NCBI GenBank assembly: GCA_041156125.1
Contig: JBEVTI010000006.1
Coordinates: 1 to 64,000, forward strand
Length of the DNA: 64,000 nt
Direction: 5' to 3'
Source of the DNA: Paraktedonobacter carboxidivorans
GTDB lineage: Bacteria; Chloroflexota; Ktedonobacteria; Ktedonobacterales; Ktedonobacteraceae
The position numbers and the translations under genes were made by a program. The notes beneath the pieces are model-generated. The model had not been told where the DNA came from, did no database searches, and saw only the letters and a list, made by a program, of their open reading frames with translations. Positions within the stretch are counted from its first letter, which is position 1, and every line of letters starts with the position of its first letter. Shown piece after piece: positions 25,290 to 33,949 of this stretch.

Positions 25290-25820
25290 TTAAAGCACCA
25301 TTCCTTGTTTTGCGAATTGACCGCGTAGGAGAGCCATCTCGCCATAATGAGTGAAGAGATGGGTAATGCAGACCTGGCCAATTGCCAGAGTCGCTGGCAT
25401 CTCGCCCAGCGGCCTCACTTTAACAATGTGCGTTGAGAGTTCGGCCCCGCCATCGGTAATTCCGGCCAGATATGTCTCGTACTCGCGCCAGACCTCCTCA
25501 ACATACGTGAGAAATAGTTCAATATCGTTAATCTGAAAGGTATGGGCATCATCGGTGCTCATGCCTGTGCCCTGAACCCGCGTGGGCAGTTGCAGGCGCT
25601 CGGCCCAACCGCCCTCGTTCCAGAGCGGTGGGCGTCCCTGTAAAATAAAGCGCAGTATATTATCCTCTGTGCGTACTGAGTGCCAGAAAAGGAAGGCAAT
25701 GCTATTGCCAGTACCGGCTGGTAAAGCATGCCATTCCTGCGGGGTCAGATCTTTGATGACCTCGCGCATCCACTGATGTAAGCGCGTCTGTTCATGACGA
25801 AAAAAGTCGATGATGTCCAT
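25290..25820 (-). CDS. DinB-family protein
   Basis: A 176-residue four-helix-bundle protein of the DinB/YfiT superfamily, many of which are metal-dependent thiol transferases. The likely metal histidines are in FLFWHSVRTEDN (about residue 50) and THLFTHYGEMALLRGQ near the C-terminus, in the family's usual H...H-x3-H layout. It is cytoplasmic and monocistronic. The physiological substrate is unknown. Confidence 0.82.
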   Translation of the reverse strand: MDIIDFFRHEQTRLHQWMREVIKDLTPQEWHALPAGTGNSIAFLFWHSVRTEDNILRFILQGRPPLWNEGGWAERLQLPTRVQGTGMSTDDAHTFQINDIELFLTYVEEVWREYETYLAGITDGGAELSTHIVKVRPLGEMPATLAIGQVCITHLFTHYGEMALLRGQFAKQGMVL

Positions 25821-26090
25821 ACATTATACTCCTTTGGATATGGCTGTAGCACAACCTCTGGCTATCCTACCACATTTTAGTCATCTGTCCAAAGAGAGAA
25901 TGTGCAGTTGGGCACCTTCAAGGAGACTAGTTTGCCTGTGGCTCTTAGCAAGTTCTTGCCAGAAGGGTTGTCAATAACCTCTCAAAGGATTAGTCTTGAG
26001 AGTAACTGCTTTAGCATAATCCTTAGAAAGCTCTTGCGCCAATAGGGTAGGCCTGATAGAGTAAATGTGATATACGCTATGAGGGGAAAA

Positions 26091-26315
26091 ATGATGCGTT
26101 TGACGGTTCGTGAGGTTGCAGAATCCAGAGACATTAACATGGCAAAGCTGTCTAGAATGGCGGATGTTAGTTATAACACCACGCAGGCCCTCTTCCATAA
26201 CCCGCATCACGATGTTTCCATTTACATCCTTGCTCGTATAGCCAAAGCGCTTAAAGTCAGTATCTGCGAGTTGATCGAAGAGATGCCTGATGAGGATTTA
26301 AGTATCTCATCATGA
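26091..26315 (+). CDS. XRE-family HTH regulator of the restriction-modification island
   Basis: A 74-residue Cro/C1-type repressor fold occupying the whole protein: VREVAESRDINMAKLSRMADVSYN covers the first helices (listed from residue 5) and IYILARIAKALKVSICELIEE the last ones. GTG 26067 and ATG 26079 are in frame, but ATG 26091 has GAGGGG at good spacing. Small XRE proteins of this size often serve as controller (C) proteins that delay nuclease expression. It lies 93 bp before the HNH gene in the same direction, which supports that role. Confidence 0.8.
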   Translation: MMRLTVREVAESRDINMAKLSRMADVSYNTTQALFHNPHHDVSIYILARIAKALKVSICELIEEMPDEDLSISS

Positions 26316-26408
26316 AGACAACCATCTTCAACGTGAAGGATTAACAAGAAGTCCTTATAACCAGTTTCATTAAGAGGCGTCTTTTTTTGTAGAAGGAGTT
26401 ATAATGTT

Positions 26409-27587
26409 ATGCGTATTACCTTTCAACCGAGTAGAGGACGAGGTGAGTATGAGCTTTCAGAGTATGCTCCTGGCGGTCAGTCACCAGGCGACTTATTGGA
26501 GACCTCAATAAGGCTGCTAATCGGAGAATTTGTGTTATATACGGAAGTAAAGGTAACAAAAGATCAGGGAAAATATCGCTTGCGCGTTGCCCCAAAGGGG
26601 GCTCATCCTCAAGTACCAACCCAGTTAGCTGATGCATTACTAATGCCTCCTTCAATTCGTGAAGAAGCAAAGATGGGTGGTGGTGAATTAGTCCTTCAAA
26701 ATAACGGTTATATTATTAAGAACATCCAATTTGGGAATGTGATTTATAATCCAGGTGATCCCTTTTTTACTGCTGAGGTTTCTACCATTGATTGTGAAAA
26801 CCAAACAATCAAAGCCGAACAAATACCTGCCCTGAAAAGAATGGCAGAAATTAAGAAGATTTGGGAGCAACGAACCTTCTTTCCTCGCGATATTATGAAT
26901 CTGCTAAATCAGCATGAGACATATGTCAAAGCTAAATCGCCTATTCCAAAATCTGCTAACAGTCTTGTTCTGCAACTACAGGATCTCATGGAAAAGTACA
27001 GTTCTGAACTAGAAGTTCCTTACACATCAACAACAGATGTTGTTCCAGCTCTGCTTTCCGCTCTTGGAGAGGTTGTTGAAGCAATGCCTGTTTCGCTTGA
27101 GCAGATCGAGCCAGAGCAAATAGAATTACGCCGTCGCGAGCGTATTAGGTGGCAAGTGTGGGCAAGACGACGAGGCGCGGCAAGTGTAAAGTTCAGAAAG
27201 GAAATTCGTACTGCTTATAATCAGCGTTGTGTAATGTGTGGAGGCCGTTTTCCTACGTCTGATTGTAATGAGAAACCAGGTGTTGATGCTGCTCACATTT
27301 TACCCTGGGCTGAATATGATCTGGACAAAGTATACAATGGAGTAGCTTTATGCAAGCAGCATCACTGGGCATTTGACGAGGGAATACTTCTCATTGTCTT
27401 TCGAGATGGAAGTTACTATACAGTGTTATCTGAAAGAGCTTTAAGTGTTTTGAGTGAACCTGATTTCAGCATAGACATTTTACGTCAGGTCGTTGGCGAG
27501 ATACCGAAAAAGTATCTTCCCCCTCAATCCGTAGATTGGCCAAATCCTGGCCTGCTAGCACGTCGGAACGAAGAATTTACAGACTAA
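26409..27587 (+). CDS. HNH endonuclease, probable type II restriction enzyme
   Basis: A 392-residue protein with a C-terminal HNH nuclease domain (about 265-345): YNQRCVMCGGRFP gives a CxxC zinc pair, VDAAHILPWAEYD the catalytic histidine, and NGVALCKQHHWAFDEG the Asn, second Cys and His. The N-terminal 260 residues match nothing I recognise and may read the DNA sequence. The gene is clearly more AT-rich than its neighbours. It is convergent with, and overlaps by 11 bp, a C5 cytosine methyltransferase, which makes a restriction role likely. AGAAGGAG precedes ATG 26409. Confidence 0.82.
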   Translation: MRITFQPSRGRGEYELSEYAPGGQSPGDLLETSIRLLIGEFVLYTEVKVTKDQGKYRLRVAPKGAHPQVPTQLADALLMPPSIREEAKMGGGELVLQNNGYIIKNIQFGNVIYNPGDPFFTAEVSTIDCENQTIKAEQIPALKRMAEIKKIWEQRTFFPRDIMNLLNQHETYVKAKSPIPKSANSLVLQLQDLMEKYSSELEVPYTSTTDVVPALLSALGEVVEAMPVSLEQIEPEQIELRRRERIRWQVWARRRGAASVKFRKEIRTAYNQRCVMCGGRFPTSDCNEKPGVDAAHILPWAEYDLDKVYNGVALCKQHHWAFDEGILLIVFRDGSYYTVLSERALSVLSEPDFSIDILRQVVGEIPKKYLPPQSVDWPNPGLLARRNEEFTD

Positions 27588-28560
27588 TGGCTGACTCTTC
27601 TTCCATGATATTTGTCTTCTTCATGCGTTGAAGTACTGGTTCTATTCTTCTTGCTAACCACTCAATTGCTGGTACAGACACAGCATTTCCCAGTGCTGTA
27701 TAACGTAATGTATCCAACTTATCTATGTCATCAGGTAACCTGGTGGGAAGAGTCCAATCAGTAGGAAATCCCTGTATTCCCTCACACTCACCTGGCATTA
27801 GCCTTCGGACTCTCCCTTGTGGATATGTTACGTAGGTTCTACTCCAATCGGTTCCAGTATGTCTGGCTGAGCAGGCATAGAGGCAATAGGCAAGGCCTTG
27901 GACGATGGGTCCTTTGCTAAAATCTCCAAAGCTTGTCTTAAAGGTGGGAACAAGTTCCTTTTCATCCTGTCTGCTCGGCGTATCATCCCCACTGCTGCGT
28001 TCGGACTCAAAAAGTATCTCTGCGGAACCTCGCCCTTCTCGATGACATCCAACAATATAGACCCTTTGACGTGATTGGGGGACTCCAAAGTATTTGCTGT
28101 TAAACACACGCCATCCCACACCATACCCGAGCTCGGCCAATGTGTGAATAACGGTTTGGAAGTCTCGTCCACCATGACTATTTCGCAGACCTGCAACGTT
28201 TTCGAGGATAACAATTGAGGGCAAGCATTCTCCAATAAGTCGAGCAAATTCATAAAAGAGGCTAGAGCGCTTTCCTTTAAGTCCTGTTCTCGAGCCCATT
28301 CGAGCCAACGAGACATCTTGACACGGAAATCCTCCAACCCAGACATCAGAGGAAGGAACATCTGCATACTTTACCTCACGAATATCTCTATATCTTTTCA
28401 CCGTGGGCCAATGTTTAGCTAGAATATCGTTACAGAACGGATCAATCTCGCATTGCATTGTAATGTGAAAACCGGATCGTTCAAAGCCAAGGTCAAAACC
28501 ACCAATGCCTGAAAAAAACGAGGCGATAGAAGGAGCTATCGGATGCTCAATACCAGGCAT
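27577..28560 (-). CDS. DNA (cytosine-5) methyltransferase
   Basis: A 327-residue enzyme that methylates cytosine at C5, protecting host DNA from the neighbouring nuclease. Motifs in order are I SFFSGIGGFDLGFE, IV VGGFPCQDVSLA with the catalytic Cys, VI VILENVAG, VIII QSRQRVYIVG, IX region RRLMPGECEGIQGFPTDW, and X ALGNAVSVPAIEWLARRI. GTG 28590 opens the frame, but ATG 28560, preceded by AGAAAGG, fits the family start. Recognition sequence cannot be inferred. It is AT-rich, as is the nuclease gene. Confidence 0.93.
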   Translation of the reverse strand: MPGIEHPIAPSIASFFSGIGGFDLGFERSGFHITMQCEIDPFCNDILAKHWPTVKRYRDIREVKYADVPSSDVWVGGFPCQDVSLARMGSRTGLKGKRSSLFYEFARLIGECLPSIVILENVAGLRNSHGGRDFQTVIHTLAELGYGVGWRVFNSKYFGVPQSRQRVYIVGCHREGRGSAEILFESERSSGDDTPSRQDEKELVPTFKTSFGDFSKGPIVQGLAYCLYACSARHTGTDWSRTYVTYPQGRVRRLMPGECEGIQGFPTDWTLPTRLPDDIDKLDTLRYTALGNAVSVPAIEWLARRIEPVLQRMKKTNIMEEESAISL

Positions 28561-29077
28561 AGTCAATGTCCTTTCTCCCCTTTTGATCACTATATGTTAC
28601 TGAGTTTACTGCTCAATAAAAAGCAAATCGAAAGACTTTGCTCTTGCAGACAAAATTCCTAAATATAGAACAAAAATACTAAAAAGAGCAAGTTACTTTT
28701 AGAATACTATCAAAAACATCTACAATAATAGTATTACATTAATAATCTATATTTATTAAATGGATTTAGAAGAACCAAAAGAGCAAAACTTCACTCCATA
28801 TTAAGAGATATAAACTATCTGGTAGGATTGTACACGAGAAAAAACGGTTCCGTCAAGTGTATTTAGGACTTGCGTACCAAACAAGCCGCCAGATTCTCAC
28901 TCGTAAGAATCACCCGGTCCATATGTAACCTGAAGCGGAATAGTTCGTATAAGTGAAAGAGCTTGTACAAAGCATTCTATTTATCTTGATAGATGGGGTG
29001 CGCGAATTGGAATAGCGATTTTGTAGCAGAAAATGTGTACTGATACATAAAATATCCCCCTGGAAGGAAGATCCATT
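28561..29077. other. AT-rich intergenic region at the edge of the restriction-modification island
   Basis: The first half (28591-28860) is strikingly AT-rich, unlike the flanking chromosome, and probably holds the methyltransferase promoter and the island boundary. No attachment site, integrase or direct repeat was seen. The second half returns to normal composition. Confidence 0.5.
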
Positions 29078-30205
29078 ATGGAAAGTAATATCGAGGCTGT
29101 TGGACTGGCCCGGCCTGCCGTTAGAGTAAATACGCGGGTTGCCAGCAGCCTGCGTTTTGATTGGCTTATGGTGACAGTTTCTATCTGGTGGTTAGGGGGC
29201 TTGTTCATCGATGGCTGGGCGCACAGCAATATTCCGCAATTAGAGACATTTTTTACGCCCTGGCATGCCGTTTTCTATTCAGGCTTTCTGGCAGTGGCGG
29301 CGACTTTGATTGTCAAAGGGCTACAAAATCTGCGCGAAATGGCCATAAGCGCGAACGGTTCCGCGCCCTCTCTGGTGACGCTGGTGAGGGATAGCCTGCC
29401 TGGCAATCGCTGGGTGAAGGCGATTCCCGTGGGTTACGAGTTGTCGGCCCTCGGCCTGGCGATTTTCGTTGTGAGTGGACTTGGGGATATGACCTGGCAT
29501 ATTGTGCTTGGCATTGAGCGCGGCACAGAGGCATTGCTCAGCCCGACCCATCTGGGCCTGGCGCTGGGTCTTGGTCTCGCGCTGAGTGGTCCAGCGCGTG
29601 CTGCGTGGCGGCGGCGCGGGAATTTCACATCCTGGCGCGAACTTGGTCCCGCGCTACTCTCATTAACCTTCACTTTCTCATTGCTCACCTTCTTTACTCC
29701 GTATGCTTCGGCTCTGATAGACCTCTGGCCGATTAGCGATGGATCATCTTCGGCATCGCGCGGAATTAGTGATATTCTGGTGACGACGGCTCTGACGATG
29801 GGTATCATGCTGCTGACCTTGCGGCGCTGGAGGCTGCCCTTTGGTACTTTTACTTTTATGCTGGGTTTAAATGGGGCGCTGATGAGTGTCTTTTCTCCAC
29901 ACTCTCTGGTAGTCTCTTTTCCCACGGGCTTGCTGGGTGGTCTCGCAGCTGATCTGCTGTACCGTTTCTTGCAGCCAGAAGTGGCTGAACCGGCTACTGT
30001 GCGCCTGTTCGCTTTCCTGGTTCCGCTGGTTTTTTACATTCTGTACTTTGTCGATCTAATGATCGTTGGCCCTCTTCTGTTTGGTAGTGGTATTATCTGG
30101 AGCGCTCCTTTCTGGGCTGGTGCGCCTGTGATTGCCGGTGTTGTTGGTTTCCTGCTTAGCTATATTATGATCCCACCTGTGATGGCTCCAGCAGATCAGG
30201 AATAG
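29078..30205 (+). CDS. Polytopic membrane protein of unknown function
   Basis: I do not recognise the family. The 375-residue product has about nine hydrophobic segments, beginning at about residue 30 (WLMVTVSIWWLGGLFIDGWAH) and ending near residue 365. Possible conserved polar residues inside membranes are the His/Asp of DGWAHSN and the tryptophan/histidine of TPWHAVFYSG, DMTWHIVLGIE and SPTHLGLALG, which resemble a repeated metal- or heme-binding pattern; this is only a suggestion. GGAAGG precedes ATG 29078. The next gene downstream, a secreted propeller protein, may be functionally linked. Confidence 0.65.
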   Translation: MESNIEAVGLARPAVRVNTRVASSLRFDWLMVTVSIWWLGGLFIDGWAHSNIPQLETFFTPWHAVFYSGFLAVAATLIVKGLQNLREMAISANGSAPSLVTLVRDSLPGNRWVKAIPVGYELSALGLAIFVVSGLGDMTWHIVLGIERGTEALLSPTHLGLALGLGLALSGPARAAWRRRGNFTSWRELGPALLSLTFTFSLLTFFTPYASALIDLWPISDGSSSASRGISDILVTTALTMGIMLLTLRRWRLPFGTFTFMLGLNGALMSVFSPHSLVVSFPTGLLGGLAADLLYRFLQPEVAEPATVRLFAFLVPLVFYILYFVDLMIVGPLLFGSGIIWSAPFWAGAPVIAGVVGFLLSYIMIPPVMAPADQE

Positions 30206-30212
30206 GGATATT

Positions 30213-30364
30213 ATGAGTCATACCTGATTTTGAAAAATCAGGCCAAAACAGCTTTTGCCTCTCCACCCCGGAGAAAAGAAGAGGTTTGGCGGGCGCGCAG
30301 CGTCCGCCAAACCTCTGCAAAACAAAAGGAGTTCGCCAAAGGTGTCAAAACTAGGATGACTCAT
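30213..30364. mobile_element. Dispersed palindromic element with terminal inverted repeats (full copy)
   Basis: A 152-bp unit bounded by ATGAGTCAT (30213-30221) and its exact reverse complement ATGACTCAT (30356-30364), with the match extending about 10 bp inward with one gap. Inside are a CCTGATTTT/AAAATCAGG hairpin and a central hairpin with 13-bp arms (AGAGGTTTGGCGG). It encodes nothing. A fragment (AAACCTCTGCAAAACAAAAG) is repeated just outside, at about 30365. Confidence 0.65.
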
Positions 30365-30453
30365 AAACCTCTGCAAAACAAAAGGGGTGGGGCCTTGCGC
30401 TGAAGACCTCAGCGGGTTGGCTTGTTGATATAATCCGCTAGAGAAGAGATAGT

Positions 30454-31611
30454 ATGCGAAGAATATTTTATTGCTGCTTGCTGGTTGTGCTGGGAGGCGC
30501 TTTTTTTAATGTGGCGTTTCCACGGATGGCATACGCTGATGGAGGCGCGCCCCAGCTAGCTTATGTGGCTGGAGGCGGGCCAGGAGTCAGTGTAATTGAT
30601 ATTGCCCAGAAAAAAGTCACCAGCACCTTTAAGCTCGGTGGTAGTCCGCGTAGCGTCTATCTGAGTTCCGATGGACGCTTTTTATATATCGCGCAGCCAG
30701 CTCTCGAGCAGATTTCGGTGCTAGCCGCGAAGGATGGGAAGCTAGTTTGTACTGCGCATGTGACGGGCAATCCATCATTCCAGGTCTATGATCCGCAGAC
30801 CAGTTCGCTATTTGTCGCGGGCGACCAGGGGGCGAGCATCAATGTTATCAATCTCACGACCTGCGCGCTACTGCATACGTTCCAGGTTGGCGCGCCAGTT
30901 CACGGACTGGCGGCAGTGAATCTGGCTTCGAGCACACAGAATAATCAGTTGTGGGTCTCCAATGGCTCCAATCTGAGCATTTTTGATACGAAAACCAGGC
31001 AGCTACTGGCGACTGTCGCATTGCCGGGAAGCGCAAGCTATCTGAGCGCGCCGCCTGGCCTCTGGATCTACGCTGTCACGCAGGAGGGCGATTTGTACGC
31101 CGTTGGTCTGAGCGATCCGCATCAGGTGCTGCGTCTGCTTAGCGGAGGCCAGTTTGGCGCTATGGACTACGATGAAACGACCGGTCAGCTTTACGTACCC
31201 GATATTTTGCACAAGCAACTGGCTCAAATTACGCCTCCTTCTTCGTTAGCGACCAGCGCGCCTCACGAGCCAGCGTATGTCTATGCGCTGAGCGCTGCGC
31301 CACAGTCAGTGGCTATTACTAACGATGGACAACTGGGCTTTGTGGCGCTCGCTACTGGCCAGGTTGAGATGCTGGATATTCCCGCCCGCCAGATACTGCA
31401 AAGCATTAACGTGGGAGGTAATCCAGACTTTATCATCACCGGACTCTATCCTCCTGTGCTTGGCAATACTCCCCAGCAAGCCTCAATCATCGATACCGTA
31501 GCCACAATCGGTGGGTATATCCTGGTCGCTCTGCTCGTGCTTGTGCCAGTCTGGTTTGTCGTCAGACAGAATCGCAAGCGCAAGCAGGCCGGGGAAGCAG
31601 TCGAAGAATAA
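30454..31611 (+). CDS. Exported YVTN/YncE-like beta-propeller protein with C-terminal membrane anchor
   Basis: A 385-residue protein: signal peptide (residues 1-28, LLVVLGGAFFNVAFPRMAYA), then repeating propeller blades of the 40-residue YVTN type (for example GVSVIDIAQKKVTSTFKLGG, SVYLSSDGRFLYIAQ and QSVAITNDGQLGFVA), and a C-terminal helix (about 345-370) with a basic tail. Topology should be extracytoplasmic propeller, cytoplasmic tail. Such propellers usually bind ligands or proteins. A TATAAT at 30429-30434 lies about 20 bp before the start. The stop codon is inside the hairpin shared with plsC. Confidence 0.8.
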   Translation: MRRIFYCCLLVVLGGAFFNVAFPRMAYADGGAPQLAYVAGGGPGVSVIDIAQKKVTSTFKLGGSPRSVYLSSDGRFLYIAQPALEQISVLAAKDGKLVCTAHVTGNPSFQVYDPQTSSLFVAGDQGASINVINLTTCALLHTFQVGAPVHGLAAVNLASSTQNNQLWVSNGSNLSIFDTKTRQLLATVALPGSASYLSAPPGLWIYAVTQEGDLYAVGLSDPHQVLRLLSGGQFGAMDYDETTGQLYVPDILHKQLAQITPPSSLATSAPHEPAYVYALSAAPQSVAITNDGQLGFVALATGQVEMLDIPARQILQSINVGGNPDFIITGLYPPVLGNTPQQASIIDTVATIGGYILVALLVLVPVWFVVRQNRKRKQAGEAVEE

Positions 31612-31669
31612 GCTAAGGGCAAGGCCACTTGTTGATGCGGACAAGTGGCCTTGCCCTTAGCTTATTCTT
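31604..31669. terminator. 29-bp perfect hairpin holding both stop codons of two convergent genes
   Basis: Arms 31604-31632 and 31641-31669 are exact reverse complements with an 8-nt loop. The TAA of the propeller gene (31609-31611) and the TAA of plsC (31662-31664, minus) occupy mirror positions in the stem. Both transcripts therefore end in the same structure. Confidence 0.8.
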
Positions 31670-32399
31670 GCGTGGGCACAGTATTATAAAAGCCGCGATA
31701 AGCGGGAGGTAGCATCTCGGCGATGTGATGCATGATGAGATCGGTGGAGGTGGTAATATCGTCTTTAGTGATTTTCGTGCCCGCGGGCCGGAGGATAATA
31801 GGCTCGCCATAGGTAATAGTCACTGGTGGGCGGAATTTCTTGAGGGCGTGTTCGCTGCCGCAGACCGCGACCGGGATTACAGGGACGCCAGCGCGCAAGC
31901 CGATCATGCCAACGCCCGCGTTGCCCGCGATCATCTGATGGTTTTTACTGCGATGTCCCTCTGGGAAGATCACCAGGATTTTGCCACGTTTAAGCAGATC
32001 GTCAGAGGCACGCAGCAGTTGGCGATCTGCCTCGCCACGTTTGACCGGAATGGCCCCCAGGAAGCGCACCACCCAGCCCATTTTGCCCTGATAGAGTTCT
32101 TCCTTGGCAAGGTAGATCACCTGGGAGGAGAGATAGGCCGGGACCAGGGGAATGTCGGCCCAGGAAAGATGGTTCGAGGCGATGATATAGGGACCAGTTT
32201 TCGGCACATTCTGGCGACCTTTGAGCTTGATGTTCAAAAATAGGAAGAAGACAAAGCGAGCTACTGTGCGCAGGCTAACCCAGAACCAGGCTGGTGTCAC
32301 ATACGGTTCGTAGAGGTTTTTCACGGGCTTTGTCGCTTTCGGCGTCGAGACTGGCGCAGCCTGTGTATTGGTAGAAGGGGGAGACTGTTGCTCTTGCAT
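31662..32399 (-). CDS. plsC: 1-acyl-sn-glycerol-3-phosphate acyltransferase
   Basis: A 245-residue membrane-associated acyltransferase that makes phosphatidic acid. The catalytic H-x4-D motif is in SNHLSWADIP, and the glycerol-phosphate motif is FPEGHRSK. A hydrophobic stretch near residue 45 (ARFVFFLFLNIKL) should anchor it. Its start codon overlaps the stop of cmk, so the two are translationally coupled; the cmk-plsC pairing is common in other bacteria. Confidence 0.92.
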   Translation of the reverse strand: MQEQQSPPSTNTQAAPVSTPKATKPVKNLYEPYVTPAWFWVSLRTVARFVFFLFLNIKLKGRQNVPKTGPYIIASNHLSWADIPLVPAYLSSQVIYLAKEELYQGKMGWVVRFLGAIPVKRGEADRQLLRASDDLLKRGKILVIFPEGHRSKNHQMIAGNAGVGMIGLRAGVPVIPVAVCGSEHALKKFRPPVTITYGEPIILRPAGTKITKDDITTSTDLIMHHIAEMLPPAYRGFYNTVPTQE

Positions 32400-33091
32400 C
32401 AGCGGGATTCCTCCAGGTAGCTATAAACAACTTCCAATACCTGAGAAACGCTCAGATTATCGGTCATAATGATCAGCGCGTCGTGGGCTGGACGCATATT
32501 GTCGTGGTCACTGGCATCCCTGCGTCTGACATCTTCAGTGATTGTGGCCAATGGAGGAGGTTCGCTTTCCTTGCCCTGCTTAAAGCGCTCAAGAAGTTCA
32601 GCATAGCGGCGCTGCGAGCGTTCCTGTAAGCTGGCGTTTAGATAGATTTTCAGTTCGGCATCGGGAAGGACCACCGAACCTATGTCGCGGCCAACCATTA
32701 CCACCCCCTGTTCGCGCCGGGCCATAGCGCGCTGCTGCGTGATCAGTAGCTTGCGTACCTCCACGTGCGAGGCGACGGGCGGGACCGCGCGCGTTACCTC
32801 GGTGCTGCGAATGGCCCACGTGATATCCAGGTTGTTCGCTGTAACTGTATACTGGCGTCCGTCGTCCACTGTGGAGCGGCTGATGATAATCTCTGCCTGC
32901 CGGGTCAATTGCGCGAGGGCTGGACCATCAGAAATATCGATTTGTTGCTGTAGGGCCAGCCATGCTACCGCACGATACATCGCTCCCGTATCCACGTATA
33001 AGTAGCCGAGCTTATATGCCAGTTGTTCACCAACTGTGCTTTTCCCGGACCCGGCTGGTCCGTCGATCGCGATCTGTCCTGGCCGTCGCAT
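32399..33091 (-). CDS. cmk: Cytidylate kinase
   Basis: A 230-residue cytoplasmic kinase converting CMP/dCMP to the diphosphates. The P-loop is IDGPAGSGKSTVGEQLA; YVDTGAMYRAVAW, VMVGRDIGSVVLPDAELKI and RRDASDHDNMRPAHDA are family landmarks. Length fits Cmk. It is in an operon with the pseudouridine synthase upstream (51 bp) and plsC downstream (overlap). Confidence 0.95.
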   Translation of the reverse strand: MRRPGQIAIDGPAGSGKSTVGEQLAYKLGYLYVDTGAMYRAVAWLALQQQIDISDGPALAQLTRQAEIIISRSTVDDGRQYTVTANNLDITWAIRSTEVTRAVPPVASHVEVRKLLITQQRAMARREQGVVMVGRDIGSVVLPDAELKIYLNASLQERSQRRYAELLERFKQGKESEPPPLATITEDVRRRDASDHDNMRPAHDALIIMTDNLSVSQVLEVVYSYLEESR

Positions 33092-33141
33092 GAGTCCTCC
33101 AATAAAAAGATGGGATTAAAGCTTGTGAGATTATATCACAG

Positions 33142-33900
33142 TCAACCACCATTTTGAGGAGCGCGTAGCGCGGTAACTTCTGCCTCTGTCAGGTAACGCC
33201 ACTTGCCGGAAGGTAAATCGCCTAGCGTCAAAGTGCCAATGCCTACACGTTTGAGGGAGAGCACTGGCAGGCCAACTGTGGCCAGCATACGCCTGACCTG
33301 GCGTTTGCGCCCTTCGTGAATGATCAGAGTCATAAGAGAATAGTTGCCTTCGTGGCGGATTGAACTAACGCGGGCAGGCGCAGTTTTATACCTGCGGCCA
33401 TTGTCCTCGGTAATCATGACACCCTGACGTAGACCGGCGACAGCCCCACCGCTTGGTTGGCCTTCCACCAGTGCCTCGTAATATTTCTCCAGAGCGTAGC
33501 GCGGATGGGTCAGGTGTAGCGCGAAATCACCATCGTTGGTCAGCAAGAGCAGACCGCTGGTATCGTTGTCCAGGCGCCCTACGGGATAGATACGTTGCTC
33601 GCGCAGGCTCGAGGGGAGCAGATCGAGCACAGTTGGGCGCCCGTCAGGATCGGAGACGGTCGAAAGATGGCCCATGGGCTTATGCAGCAGAATATAGATC
33701 TGCTGTTCTCTAAGCCGAATCACCTCTCCATCAACCCGGACAATATCGCGGGCAGGATCGATTTTCGAACCCTGCTCGCGGATAACCGCGCCGTTAACCT
33801 CGACGCGTCCAGAGGCAATCAAATTTTCAGCGTGGCGGCGCGAGGCTACGCCCGCGTGGGCCAGAAAACGTGCGAGGCGCTCGCCTGGCGCTTCCATCAT
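33142..33900 (-). CDS. RsuA/RluB-family pseudouridine synthase
   Basis: A 252-residue RNA-modifying enzyme. An S4 RNA-binding domain fills residues 6-65 (RLARFLAHAGVASRRHAENLI). The catalytic domain has the aspartate in GRLDNDTSGLLLLTNDGD and ends with HEGRKRQVRRMLATVGLPV. It is most like RluB, which modifies 23S rRNA, but RsuA-type targets cannot be excluded. It is first of the rluB-like/cmk/plsC operon. ATG-ATG at the start allows two adjacent starts. Confidence 0.92.
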   Translation of the reverse strand: MMEAPGERLARFLAHAGVASRRHAENLIASGRVEVNGAVIREQGSKIDPARDIVRVDGEVIRLREQQIYILLHKPMGHLSTVSDPDGRPTVLDLLPSSLREQRIYPVGRLDNDTSGLLLLTNDGDFALHLTHPRYALEKYYEALVEGQPSGGAVAGLRQGVMITEDNGRRYKTAPARVSSIRHEGNYSLMTLIIHEGRKRQVRRMLATVGLPVLSLKRVGIGTLTLGDLPSGKWRYLTEAEVTALRAPQNGG

Positions 33901-33949
33901 AACAAGAAACTCCTCTACATAGGATCATGTCAACATTCCAACAATTCTG

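Noticed and set aside
28561..29077. Integrase attachment site at the edge of the restriction-modification island
   Set aside because: No tRNA gene, direct repeat or integrase was found on either side.
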